This document shows positions 1 to 7,787 of a stretch of DNA of 64,000 nucleotides, one piece after another. How positions within the stretch are numbered: position 1 is the stretch's first letter; each line of letters opens with the position of its first letter. Position numbers and translations under genes: made by a program. The stretch covers positions 2,046,001-2,110,000 of the forward strand of contig NZ_JACCBA010000001.1 of assembly GCF_013409365.1 (NCBI RefSeq). The letters are read 5' to 3'. This DNA is from Actinomadura luteofluorescens (GTDB lineage: Bacteria > Actinomycetota > Actinomycetes > Streptosporangiales > Streptosporangiaceae). The notes under the pieces were generated by a model. It did no database searches. It worked only from the letters and a program-made list of their open reading frames with translations, and was not told the DNA's origin.

Positions 1-64
1 GGGCCGCCTCCTCCTGCCGGCCGCGCCTTCCCTGAGCGCGGCCGCCACGGGACTCGACGCTCAT
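1..64 (-). CDS. N-terminal fragment of a minus-strand gene, probably ribosome maturation factor RimP
   Basis: Only about 21 codons are inside the window, running off the left edge. The ATG at 62-64 is preceded on the minus strand by a strong AGGAGG Shine-Dalgarno, so a real gene start is well supported. The visible peptide is Arg/Gly-rich and not diagnostic. The name is inferred from synteny: in Mycobacterium and many actinobacteria, rimP (then nusA and infB) is divergent from a DUF4439 ferritin-like gene, which is exactly what follows here. The product would then help mature the 30S ribosomal subunit. The next few hundred bases to the left would settle it. Confidence 0.5.
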   Translation of the reverse strand, partial: MSVESRGGRAQGRRGRQEEAA

Positions 65-298
65 GGGCCCTCCTCCTGTTGTTGTGCACGTGCGATCTGT
101 TCGTTCGCCTGCGATGGCGGGGTCGCCGCTCGTCCGCCGACACCTCAAGACTATCGACAGCCGGGGACCGCGGCGGTCTTTCCGGCGGCTCTCCGGCGCG
201 GCGGATATGGAATGCTTGAGCAGGCCTGATGGGCGCGTCCGCGGACCGCGGCCCCAGCGGGCCGCCGCCACCTCCGCCACCGGGTGAGGAGACTTCCT
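65..298. other. Divergent intergenic region
   Basis: This 234-bp stretch separates the minus-strand left-edge gene from the plus-strand DUF4439 gene and must carry both promoters. I see the AGGAGG ribosome site of the left gene near its left end and GAGGAG (286-291) of the right gene at its right end. I could not assign a -35/-10 pair. Short plus-strand reading frames here lack ribosome sites and family resemblance. Confidence 0.5.
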
Positions 299-1306
299 TT
301 GCCAGAGGCCGCACCACCGCCGGGGCAAGTGATGTCACGCTCGACGCAGGCTCTGTCACGCCGCGCGTTGCTGGGCCGGGCCGCATTGCTGGGCGGCGGC
401 GTGGTGCCGGTGCTGCCGTGGGTCGCCTCCTGCGCCGCGCAGGCCGCCCCGCGCGAGGACGTGCCGACGCTGGTGGGCGCGATCGCCGCCGAGCAGAACC
501 TGATCGCCGTCTACGAGGCCGCGCGGTCGGCGGACACCTCGCGGGCCGGGCGCCTCGATCCCGTGCTCGCCCATCACCGCAGGCATCTGGCCGTGTTGAA
601 GCGGCACTACGTCCCCGGCTCGGGAGACCGGGCGGACGAGGGCGGCGCCATCCCCTCGCCCGCTGCGGCGCAGGTTCCAGCGGGCTCCGCGGGCCTGGCG
701 GCCCTGCGCGACATGGAGGACCGCGCGGCGCGGGGGCGCATGGCCGACGCCGCCAAGGCCGGTCCGGCGCTCGCGCAGCTGCTGGCCAGCATCGGCGCCT
801 GCGAGGCCGGGCACGCCATGACCGTCAAGGGCGGGGCGCCGCCCGTCCGGTCGAGGTCGGACGCCGAGGCCCTGCAGGCCGCGCTGAGCGCCGAGCACGC
901 GGCCGTCTACGGGTACGGGGTGCTCGGGGCCCGCCTGCGGGGCTCGCTCCGGCAGACCGCGAAGGACCTGTGGAACGTGCACCGCGCCCGGCGGGACCAG
1001 CTGGTCTCGATCCTGTCGGTCGCGCCGGCCGCCGCGGCGTCCGCCTACCGGCTGCCCGTCCAGGTCACCTCCGCCCGCAGCGCCGCGCAGCTCGCGGCGG
1101 CCCTGGAGGACGGCCTCGTGCCCGCCTACGTCGGTCTCGCGGGCGTCTCCTCCCCCGACCTGCGCGCCTTCGCCGCCGACAGCGCGCAGCGGGCCTGCGC
1201 GTGGGCGGCGCGCTGGCGGTCCAGGGCGGGCGCGGGGTCGCCGTCGGAGGCGTTCCCGGGGCTGCCGTCCGCGGCGCTGTCCCCCCGTCCCGAACCCGGT
1301 GAATGA
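299..1306 (+). CDS. DUF4439 ferritin-like secreted/lipoprotein
   Basis: About 335 residues. The N-terminus carries a twin-arginine-like motif (SRRALLGR), a hydrophobic stretch and a possible lipobox ending ASC, so the protein is probably exported and may be lipid-anchored. The mature part has two ferritin-like helical repeats, with E..N...YE followed by HHRRHL, and AEHAAVYGYG followed by an HRARRD helix, typical of DUF4439. Function is unknown; homologues sit beside rimP in actinobacteria (Rv2844-type). I chose the TTG at 299 because GAGGAG lies 7 bases upstream. The ATG at 332, just before the Arg pair, is the conventional alternative but has a poor ribosome site. Confidence 0.8.
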   Translation: MPEAAPPPGQVMSRSTQALSRRALLGRAALLGGGVVPVLPWVASCAAQAAPREDVPTLVGAIAAEQNLIAVYEAARSADTSRAGRLDPVLAHHRRHLAVLKRHYVPGSGDRADEGGAIPSPAAAQVPAGSAGLAALRDMEDRAARGRMADAAKAGPALAQLLASIGACEAGHAMTVKGGAPPVRSRSDAEALQAALSAEHAAVYGYGVLGARLRGSLRQTAKDLWNVHRARRDQLVSILSVAPAAAASAYRLPVQVTSARSAAQLAAALEDGLVPAYVGLAGVSSPDLRAFAADSAQRACAWAARWRSRAGAGSPSEAFPGLPSAALSPRPEPGE

Positions 1307-1319
1307 TCTTCAACACGCT

Positions 1320-1347
1320 GGGAACGAAGCGTCCGATAAGCGACGTT
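1320..1347 (+). promoter_or_regulatory. Possible ECF-sigma promoter upstream of the coiled-coil gene
   Basis: GGGAAC at 1320-1325 is followed 18 bases later by CGTT at 1344-1347, which resembles ECF sigma (SigE/SigH-type) -35 and -10 elements, though the spacing is slightly long. It lies about 40 bases ahead of the GTG at 1386. This is a motif match only. Confidence 0.3.
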
Positions 1348-1385
1348 AGTCCCATTGCGGGATGACTTCGGGGGAGGGAGCCCAC

Positions 1386-1745
1386 GTGACCACGAATCCG
1401 CAGCCGGGCAGGACGAGCGCCCTCGACGAACTGCGGGCCGTCTACCACGAGCAGCTGACCCGGCTGGCGGCCGAGCGCGACGCCGCGCGGCGCCAGGCGC
1501 GCAGGGCGCAGGCGCAGGCGGACGTGGCGCGGGCCGATCTCGCCAGCCTCAAGAGCCGCGTCGGGGAGCTGCTCAACGCCGCCGCGCGGCACCTTCCGGA
1601 CCTTCCTCCGGTGGAGGGCCCGGACACGCCGGAGCTGCCCGCCGCCCAGGAGGGGCGGGCCCTGCCCGCCCCCGCCGATCCTGATCCGGAGCCGCCGTCC
1701 GAAACGGGCGGCACGCCCGGGGACCGCCCGGCCCGAGCGGCCTGA
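1386..1745 (+). CDS. Small coiled-coil protein of unknown function
   Basis: 119 residues. The GTG at 1386 is preceded by GGGAGGGAG, which decides the start; an upstream ATG at 1362 has no ribosome site. Residues about 10-65 form a highly charged Ala/Arg/Glu-rich heptad pattern (repeated ERDAARRQARRAQAQ-like stretches) consistent with one long coiled coil. The remaining 55 residues are Pro/Glu-rich and probably disordered. There is no signal peptide or membrane segment. I do not recognise a named family. It follows the DUF4439 gene in the same direction with an 80-base gap and may have its own promoter. Confidence 0.7.
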   Translation: MTTNPQPGRTSALDELRAVYHEQLTRLAAERDAARRQARRAQAQADVARADLASLKSRVGELLNAAARHLPDLPPVEGPDTPELPAAQEGRALPAPADPDPEPPSETGGTPGDRPARAA

Positions 1746-1755
1746 CCGGGGAGGA

Positions 1756-1775
1756 GCGGCCCGTCCAAGGGCCGC
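1756..1775 (+). terminator. Short hairpin after the coiled-coil gene
   Basis: GCGGCCC (1756-1762) pairs with GGGCCGC (1769-1775) across a 6-base loop, 10 bases after the stop codon. It is a weak terminator candidate without a U-tract. Confidence 0.35.
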
Positions 1776-1840
1776 GCGGAGACCGCCGGACGCGTCCGTG
1801 AGGGCGGTCCGCGCTCCCGAGGTCCAGTAGGGTCCACCAA

Positions 1841-2905
1841 ATGACCGCGTACGGCCTTCTCGTCTCCCCCTCGCACAACCGGGTCTATGCCCAGGCCGCC
1901 GCCGACCTGGTGAAGGCGGAACTGGCGGTGTTCAGCGAACGGGCTCTCGGCGGACGCGTCCGCGACATCGAGGAGACCTCGATCGGCGGCGTCCCCTACG
2001 TGACGTTCTCCGCCGACGAGTTGACGGAGCAGGACGTGCGTCTCCTGTCGAACCTGTCGTCGCTCTACGCGCTGTTCCAGATCGAGGGCGAACTGCTCCG
2101 CCCGGTCGGGCTCCAGCCTCTGGACCTGTTCGGCAGCGACCTGCTCACCATCCAGAAGTACTCGGGCAAGACGAACGAGTACTTCACCAAGCTGCTGCTG
2201 AACGTCACCGCTATGGCGACCGACTCCCCCATGGACCTGATAACCGGGCGCCCCCGCGTGTTCGACCCCATGTGCGGGCGGGGCACGACGCTCAACCAGG
2301 CCATGATGTACGGGCTGGACGCCGCGGGGATGGACATCGACGGCAAGGACTTCGACGCCTACACGGCCTTCATCAAGACCTGGCTGAAGAACAACCGCGT
2401 CAAGCACCAGGCCGAGGTCACCAACGTGCGCCGCGAGAAGGCCGTCCTCGGACGCCGCCTGCACGTGACGCTCGGCGCGTCCAAGGAGCGCTACAAGAGC
2501 GGCGAGACGATGGAGATCACCGTCGTGAACGCCGACTCGCTCGGCGCCGGCCGGTTCTTCCGCCCCGCCTCGTTCGACCTGATCGTGACGGACGCCCCCT
2601 ACGGCGTCCAGCACGGCAGCCGCCCGAAGGGGGCGCAGCCCGGCCGCAAGGGCGGCCCGCAGCTGTCGCGCAGCCCGGTGGAGCTGCTCACGGCCGCCGT
2701 CCCCGAGTGGGCGCGGCTGCTGCGTCCGGGGGGCGCCGTCGGCATCTCCTGGAACACCTTCGTCGGCCGCCGCGAGCAGCTCGCGGAGATCCTGGCCTCC
2801 AGCGGCCTGGACGTCCGGGACTCCGACGCCTACCGCGGTTTCCGCCACCGCGTCGACCAGGCCATCTCCCGCGACCTCATCGTGGCGTCCAAGCCGTCAG
2901 GCTGA
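1841..2905 (+). CDS. TRM11-family SAM-dependent methyltransferase
   Basis: 354 residues. The N-terminal half (about 1-120) is a THUMP-like/FMDO substrate-binding region. The C-terminal half is a Rossmann methyltransferase with motif I DPMCGRGTTLNQAM near residue 145 and the catalytic motif IV TDAPYGVQ near 250, a variant of the (D/N)PPY motif. Such enzymes methylate guanosine N2 in tRNA or related RNA; the bacterial substrate of this subgroup is not established. The protein is presumably cytoplasmic. The gene ends convergently with the HAD gene, overlapping it by 9 bases. The start ATG follows a short AGGG ribosome site. Confidence 0.85.
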   Translation: MTAYGLLVSPSHNRVYAQAAADLVKAELAVFSERALGGRVRDIEETSIGGVPYVTFSADELTEQDVRLLSNLSSLYALFQIEGELLRPVGLQPLDLFGSDLLTIQKYSGKTNEYFTKLLLNVTAMATDSPMDLITGRPRVFDPMCGRGTTLNQAMMYGLDAAGMDIDGKDFDAYTAFIKTWLKNNRVKHQAEVTNVRREKAVLGRRLHVTLGASKERYKSGETMEITVVNADSLGAGRFFRPASFDLIVTDAPYGVQHGSRPKGAQPGRKGGPQLSRSPVELLTAAVPEWARLLRPGGAVGISWNTFVGRREQLAEILASSGLDVRDSDAYRGFRHRVDQAISRDLIVASKPSG

Positions 2906-3598
2906 GTGCCACCGCTCCACGTGCGGGAGCAGCTCGTCCAGGTCGTGGATGAGGGCGTCGGGCGGCGTGAGGCCCGGACGGTCGAAGGCGTGGGTGGTCT
3001 GGTGCCAGATCTGGACGGCCCGCAGCCCGGCGGCCTTGGCTCCGTGGATGTCGTCGAACGGACGGTCGCCGACGAAGACGCACGAGCCGGGGTCGGTGGC
3101 GCCGACGGCGTCCATGGCGGCGCGGAACGCCTCGGCGTGCGGTTTCGTCCAGGGGATCTCGCTGGAGTAGACGGCTCCGTCGAGCATGCCGAGGACGTCG
3201 TCGCGGGCGAAGACGCGCTCGTGCCAGTCGCGGGTCCAGATGGTGTTGGACAGTACGCCGATCTTGATGCCGCGCTCGCGGAGGGCGGTGAACAGGCCGG
3301 GGACGGCGGGGTCGGTGTGGGTGTGCGGGGTCCACGTCTCGAAGTGGGTGTCCAGGAGGGCCTCGCTCGGCTCCACCCCGGCCATCGCGAACGCCTCGGC
3401 GAGCGTGGCGCTCCGGTGCTCCTCGGTGCCGCGGCGCCACAGCTCGTCCTCGGCGGCGACGAGGGCGGCGACGGTCTTCTCGACGGCGTCCGGTGGGAGG
3501 TGGGCGGCGCAGACGGTGCGCCAGATGTCGGCGAGTTCGAGGTCGTGCCAGGGGGTCAGCGTGCCGCCCCAGTCGAAGATCACAGCTTGTACGCCCAT
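2897..3598 (-). CDS. HAD-superfamily hydrolase (phosphatase-like)
   Basis: 233 residues. HAD motif I is at the extreme N-terminus (VIFDWGGTLTP; the second Asp of DxD is replaced by Gly, as in several HAD subgroups). Motif II is GVLSNT near residue 115, motif III is the Lys in WTKPHAEAF, and motif IV is FVGDRPFDD. A cap domain lies between motifs I and II. It probably hydrolyses a small phosphorylated metabolite; the substrate cannot be read from sequence. I chose the ATG at 3598 because it places motif I five residues in. An in-frame ATG 18 bases upstream is possible; neither has a good ribosome site. Confidence 0.85.
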   Translation of the reverse strand: MGVQAVIFDWGGTLTPWHDLELADIWRTVCAAHLPPDAVEKTVAALVAAEDELWRRGTEEHRSATLAEAFAMAGVEPSEALLDTHFETWTPHTHTDPAVPGLFTALRERGIKIGVLSNTIWTRDWHERVFARDDVLGMLDGAVYSSEIPWTKPHAEAFRAAMDAVGATDPGSCVFVGDRPFDDIHGAKAAGLRAVQIWHQTTHAFDRPGLTPPDALIHDLDELLPHVERWHSA

Positions 3599-3705
3599 GC
3601 CCCGGATCGTAACCATCGGGGCGCGCCGGACGATCAACCTTTTACGCGGTGGTCGTCCCGGAGGGCGCGACCGGGGCCACCCATGTCCGGTCAAGGGAGC
3701 CCTCC

Positions 3706-5250
3706 ATGCGCAGACCCCTGCTCGCCGCCCTCCTGTCCGCCGTCCTGGCGGGCACGGCGGTCCCGGCGGCGGCCGACCCGATCCCCGACGGCCCCGGCAA
3801 GGGGCTCGTCCCGGCCTACGTCGGAGCGCCGGCCACCCCTTCGCCGCTCGCGGGGCGGCCCGTCCCGGCCAACCCGCACCAGGGGCCGGTGGGGACGTCG
3901 TCCATGCACGCCGACAGCTACGCGTCCGACACCTATCCGTTCATGGGCCCGCTCGGCCGCGATCCGCAGGTGCTCGGCGAAGCCAAGGGCGGCGGCCTGC
4001 CGGGGCTGTGCTCGACGGTGACGTTCGCCCGCCGGACGGGTCTGATCGTCGCGCAGTGCACCCGCGGGCAGAACCTCATGCTGCGGCTGATCGATCCGAG
4101 GACGCTGGAGGACCTCGCGACCTACGAGCTGCCGCCCAGGCCGTCCACCGTCCAGGCGGTGTTCTCGCTGAGCCTCGACACGGTCTTCACCGACACCTCC
4201 GGCGGGGCGTACTACTACCTGGATCCGCAGGACCGCGCCGTGCTCGCGGACTCGGCCTTCCACCTGCGCCGTTTCGCGCACGAGAAGGGCCCGGACGGCG
4301 CCTGGCGCTTCACGGTCACCGATGACTGGGACCTCGCCCCGTACCTCCCCCACGACTGCGCCACGTGGACGAACCCGTGGCCGAAGGGGGAATGCGACCC
4401 CGTGACCGCGGTCGGGCCCGACTGGACCGGCCTGATCTGGTGGATCACCAGGGGCGGCCGAGTAGGGACGGTGGATCCCGAGTCCGGGGACGTCCGGACG
4501 ACGCGGCTGGCGGGCGAGGGCATCCAGAACTCGTTCGCGGCGGCCGAGAACGGTGTCTCGGTCGTGTCCGACCACGCGCTCTACCGGATGCGGGCCGGAG
4601 CCGACGGGACCCCGGAGGTCGTCTGGCGGCAGCCCTACGACCGGGGCAGCGGGCGCAAGCCCGGGCAGATCGACCAGGGGTCCGGGACGACCCCCACGTT
4701 CTTCGGCGACGGCTACGTGGCCGTCACCGACAACGCCGACGACCGCATGCACGTGATCGTCCGGCGCGCGGACGACGGCGGGCTCGTCTGCCAGGTCCCG
4801 GTGTTCGGGAGCGGGGCGAGCGCGACGGACAACTCGCTCATCGGCTACGGCCGGAGCCTGTTCGTCGAGAACAACTACGGCTACCGCAACTTCTTCGACC
4901 TGCCGCCGGGCGGGTCGAGCGTGGGCGGGGTGAGCCGCGTGGACGTGAGGCCGGACGGGACGGGCTGCGAGACGGTCTGGACGAGCAAGGAGCGCTCCCC
5001 GTCCACCGTCTCCAAGGTCTCCGTGCCCGCGGGGCTGCTGTACCTCTACACGAAGGAGCCGCGCAGGGACCTCATCGACGCCTGGTACCTGACCGCGGTG
5101 GACGTCCACACGGGCCGGACGGCCTACAAGGTGCTCACCGGGACGGGCAAATGGTTCGACAACAGCTGGGCGCCCGTCACCCTCGGCCCGGACGGGACCG
5201 CGTACTTGGGCGTCGTCGGCGGGCTCGTCGCCGTCCGCGACCGGGAGTAG
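3706..5250 (+). CDS. Secreted protein, probable beta-propeller
   Basis: 514 residues with a clear Sec signal peptide (basic MRR, then a hydrophobic Leu/Ala stretch, cleavage near the AAA-DP at 22). The mature protein shows repeated blade-like stretches (for example FTDTSGGAYYYLDPQ, LIWWITRGGRVGTVDPESGD, GDGYVAVTDNADDRMHV, GTAYLGVVGGLVAV) characteristic of PQQ/quinoprotein-like propellers. No catalytic residues are evident, so it may be a binding protein. Start ATG follows AGGGAG. It is divergent from the HAD gene, with 107 bases between starts. Confidence 0.75.
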   Translation: MRRPLLAALLSAVLAGTAVPAAADPIPDGPGKGLVPAYVGAPATPSPLAGRPVPANPHQGPVGTSSMHADSYASDTYPFMGPLGRDPQVLGEAKGGGLPGLCSTVTFARRTGLIVAQCTRGQNLMLRLIDPRTLEDLATYELPPRPSTVQAVFSLSLDTVFTDTSGGAYYYLDPQDRAVLADSAFHLRRFAHEKGPDGAWRFTVTDDWDLAPYLPHDCATWTNPWPKGECDPVTAVGPDWTGLIWWITRGGRVGTVDPESGDVRTTRLAGEGIQNSFAAAENGVSVVSDHALYRMRAGADGTPEVVWRQPYDRGSGRKPGQIDQGSGTTPTFFGDGYVAVTDNADDRMHVIVRRADDGGLVCQVPVFGSGASATDNSLIGYGRSLFVENNYGYRNFFDLPPGGSSVGGVSRVDVRPDGTGCETVWTSKERSPSTVSKVSVPAGLLYLYTKEPRRDLIDAWYLTAVDVHTGRTAYKVLTGTGKWFDNSWAPVTLGPDGTAYLGVVGGLVAVRDRE

Positions 5251-5310
5251 GGCGCCGGTCATCGGGGATACCGGACCGATCAGCGAACCCGATCCGGACC
5301 GGGAGGAGTC

Positions 5311-5580
5311 ATGAGGGCACGCGAGCCCGGTGAGTCCCGCGACTTCCGCGAGGACATCGATGACATGGGAGACAACACCCAGGACGAGCAGATCGCCCTG
5401 ACCGAGGAATATGTGAACGACCCGCCCGAGGAGCTGAGGATCGAGGAGCCCGAGGAGAGCCGCGACGGCGTCGGCATCACCGAGTACGAGCGGCAGACCG
5501 CGCGGGAGGGCGACGAGGAGCGCCCCACGCCGATCAGGCCGGCCGAGGAGGACGCGGTCAACCCCACCCGCAGGCCGTGA
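5311..5580 (+). CDS. Small acidic protein of unknown function
   Basis: 89 residues, very rich in Glu, Asp and Arg, with almost no hydrophobic core, so probably disordered in solution. A strong GGGAGGAG ribosome site stands 5 bases before the ATG. I see no signal peptide, membrane segment or known motif. It lies 60 bases after the secreted propeller gene in the same direction and ends immediately before a long terminator hairpin. Confidence 0.7.
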   Translation: MRAREPGESRDFREDIDDMGDNTQDEQIALTEEYVNDPPEELRIEEPEESRDGVGITEYERQTAREGDEERPTPIRPAEEDAVNPTRRP

Positions 5581-5584
5581 CCGT

Positions 5585-5627
5585 GACGGCGGCGCCCGCA
5601 CCGGCACCCGGTGCGGGCGCCGCCGTC
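5585..5627 (+). terminator. Strong transcription terminator hairpin
   Basis: A perfect 20-bp stem (5585-5604 with 5608-5627; arm begins GACGGCGGCGCC) closes on a 3-base CAC loop, starting 4 bases after the small acidic gene stops. There is no U-tract, which is usual in high-GC actinobacteria. Confidence 0.85.
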
Positions 5628-5844
5628 GTCCCGGGGCCGGGCGCGCGCGAGGCGGCGCCCGGCCTTCACCCGATCCGGATGGCGTCCTTTCCGCGAGAAC
5701 GGGCAGAAATCAGGACAGAACAGAAACGCCGGACATCAAACGATCATCCGGCGAGGCACTGCGACAGGTCTTCGATCCGCCCGCCGGCCGCGTCCTCGCG
5801 ACGGACGTGGCGCAAGTCACTTTGCGGTTTGTTTTCACTCCCGG
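5628..5844. other. Intergenic stretch without a gene
   Basis: Together with the terminator before it and the promoter after it, this fills the 326-bp gap between the small acidic gene and the flippase-like gene. The part around 5695-5760 is less GC-rich than its surroundings and carries A-rich patches. I see no reading frame with a ribosome site. Confidence 0.5.
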
Positions 5845-5872
5845 GGGAATGTCCTACCCGGACCGTAGGTTG
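5845..5872 (+). promoter_or_regulatory. SigR/SigH-type ECF promoter
   Basis: GGGAAT (5845-5850), exactly 18 bases, then GTTG (5869-5872). This is the published shape of Streptomyces SigR promoters (GGGAAT-N18-GTT), which respond to thiol-oxidative stress. The expected transcription start near 5878 leaves a short leader that contains the GAGGTGA ribosome site and the ATG at 5907, so position and spacing are consistent with a working promoter. Confidence 0.6.
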
Positions 5873-5906
5873 CGCATGGCGGGCGAGCTTGCGAGGTGAC
5901 CGGGAC

Positions 5907-7112
5907 ATGAACGACACAGTCACGGCACCGGTCCGTCCCCCGGCCGAAGCCGACCCGCCGTTCCCCCTCCTGAACGAGCCTGACGAGCAGGCCCCGGCGC
6001 GCCCGTGGTGGCGGCGCAGAGCCGGTCTGATCGTCCAGTGGGCGCTGGTCCTCGGCGCCCTGGCCGCCCTCCCCCTCTACCGCGACGAACTCCCCGACCT
6101 CGGTGCCATCTGGAGGGCCGCCTCGCACGCCGACCCGGGCTGGCTGACCATGGTCGTGCTGGCCGTGGCGGGCTCGATGGGCGCGTTCGCCCGGCTCCAG
6201 CGCCGGCTGCTGCGCGTCGGCGGGCTGCGGATGCCGCTGCGCCGCGCGTTCGCGATCACCTACGCGGGCAACGCCCTGTCCACGACGCTGCCGGCGGGCC
6301 CGGCGGTGAGCGTGGTCTACACGTTCCGGCAGTTCCGCCGCGCGGGCGCCTCGACCCAGCTCGCCACCGCCGTGATCCTGGCCGGCGGAGTGATCACCAC
6401 CTCGGCCTACTCCCTGATCGGCCTCCTGGCACTGGTGGCCGACCCGCACGCCCGCGGTTTCGCGCTGCTCGCCCTGGCCGTCCCGCTGGTCCTGGCCGTG
6501 CTGCTCGTCCCCGCGCTGCGGTGGCGCCCGCTGCGCGCCCTGTTGACGGCGCCGCTGCGCCGCGCCCACCGGGCCGCGCTCGCCCATCCGAAGATCGCAC
6601 CGTACGCGGAGCGGCTCGCGGGCGCCCGCGACATCCTGCGGCCGACCCTGCGCGACTGGGCCGCGCTCATCGCGCTGGCCCTGCTGAACTGGGTGTTCGA
6701 CATCCTGGCGCTGCTGTCGGCGGCGCACGCGGTCGGCGTCGACGTCGCACCGAACGGCGTCGCCCTCACCTACTTCGCCGCCCAGGCGGCGGGCAGCCTG
6801 CTCCCGCTCCTGCCCGGCGGCCTCGGCGCCATCGAGGGCAGCATGGCCGCGTCGCTGGTGGCGTTCGGCGCGACGCTGTCACCCGCCGCCGCGGCCGTCG
6901 GCCTGTACCGGCTCGTCTCCTACTGGGCCGTCGTCGGGGTCGGCTGGATCGCCTGGGCCGGGCTGCACGAGGGCCCGCGCCTCCCGGCCCGCGCCAGGGC
7001 GGCGCTGGCCGGCACCGGACGCCTGATCATGGACGGCATGTCCGCGGTCGTGTTCCTCACCCCCTACACGGCCGTCCCGGCCCAGACTCCCGCCGAGGCG
7101 CCGCGCCCGTAG
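5907..7112 (+). CDS. MprF-like flippase-domain membrane protein (LPG_synthase_TM / UPF0104)
   Basis: 401 residues with about eight membrane segments from residue 45 onward. Family signatures include the polar-helix segment TYAGNALSTTLPAGPAVSVVYTFRQF and the C-terminal GSLLPLLPGGLGAIEGSMAASLVAFG, typical of the transmembrane domain that flips aminoacylated phosphatidylglycerol or related lipids. The soluble synthase domain is absent here; a separate DUF2156 gene is at 25 kb. I chose the ATG at 5907 because GAGGTGA lies 8 bases upstream; the frame is open further upstream only by chance. Expression is probably driven by the SigR-type promoter just upstream. Confidence 0.85.
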   Translation: MNDTVTAPVRPPAEADPPFPLLNEPDEQAPARPWWRRRAGLIVQWALVLGALAALPLYRDELPDLGAIWRAASHADPGWLTMVVLAVAGSMGAFARLQRRLLRVGGLRMPLRRAFAITYAGNALSTTLPAGPAVSVVYTFRQFRRAGASTQLATAVILAGGVITTSAYSLIGLLALVADPHARGFALLALAVPLVLAVLLVPALRWRPLRALLTAPLRRAHRAALAHPKIAPYAERLAGARDILRPTLRDWAALIALALLNWVFDILALLSAAHAVGVDVAPNGVALTYFAAQAAGSLLPLLPGGLGAIEGSMAASLVAFGATLSPAAAAVGLYRLVSYWAVVGVGWIAWAGLHEGPRLPARARAALAGTGRLIMDGMSAVVFLTPYTAVPAQTPAEAPRP

Positions 7113-7241
7113 CGGCGGCCTCCGTCCGCGGACCGAACCCGGGCGGGACCTTCGACGGAGATCGCCCCGGAGGGGAATCAGCAAGCCGCGGCGCGGGCTT
7201 TAGTGGACATCGACGTACCCCCGCCGACGGAACGGACCCCA

Positions 7242-7787
7242 ATGCACGGATCGCCCGACCGCTCGTCCGGCCCCTCGGCGACCGGCCTCGACCCGGCCGC
7301 GTTCCGCTCGGTGCTGGGCAGGTTCCCCACCGGTGTCGTCGCCGTCACCGCCATCGATCCCGCATCGGGGCTCCCCGCGGGCCTGGCCGTGAACTCGTTC
7401 ACGTCCGTCTCCCTCGACCCGCCCCTGGTGGCGTTCTGCGTGGCGCACACCAGCACCACCTGGCCGATCATGCGCACCGCGGCCCGCCTGTGCGTCAACA
7501 TCCTGGCCGAGCCGCAACGGGACGTCTCCGACCGGCTCGCCTTCGGAAGCGGCCCGGAGAAGTTCGACGGCGTCCGCTGGACTCGCGGCCCCGGCGGCGC
7601 TCCCCTGATCGACGGCGCGCTGGCCTGGATCGAGTGCTCGGTCGAGCAGGAGCACGTCGCCGGCGACCATCTGATCGTCGTCGCCCGCGCCCACGACCTC
7701 GCGGAGCACCAGGGCGCGGGCCCCCTGGTCTTCTACGGGAGCGGCTACGGCGCCTTCACGCGCTTCACACCGTCTCAGGGGCTCTGA
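7242..7787 (+). CDS. Flavin reductase (HpaC/DIM6-NTAB-like)
   Basis: 181 residues. It has the flavin reductase fold: FRSVLGRFPTGVVAVTA, then GLAVNSFTSVSLDPPLVAFCVAHTSTTW (FMN-binding strand and loop) and a C-terminal GPLVFYGSGYGAF. Such proteins supply reduced FMN/FAD to a two-component monooxygenase using NAD(P)H. No partner oxygenase is adjacent, although an FAD monooxygenase gene occurs at 33 kb. The start is uncertain: ATG 7242 gives the usual length, while the in-frame GTG at 7203 would add 13 residues. Its 3' end overlaps the convergent ROK gene by 23 bases. Confidence 0.88.
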   Translation: MHGSPDRSSGPSATGLDPAAFRSVLGRFPTGVVAVTAIDPASGLPAGLAVNSFTSVSLDPPLVAFCVAHTSTTWPIMRTAARLCVNILAEPQRDVSDRLAFGSGPEKFDGVRWTRGPGGAPLIDGALAWIECSVEQEHVAGDHLIVVARAHDLAEHQGAGPLVFYGSGYGAFTRFTPSQGL

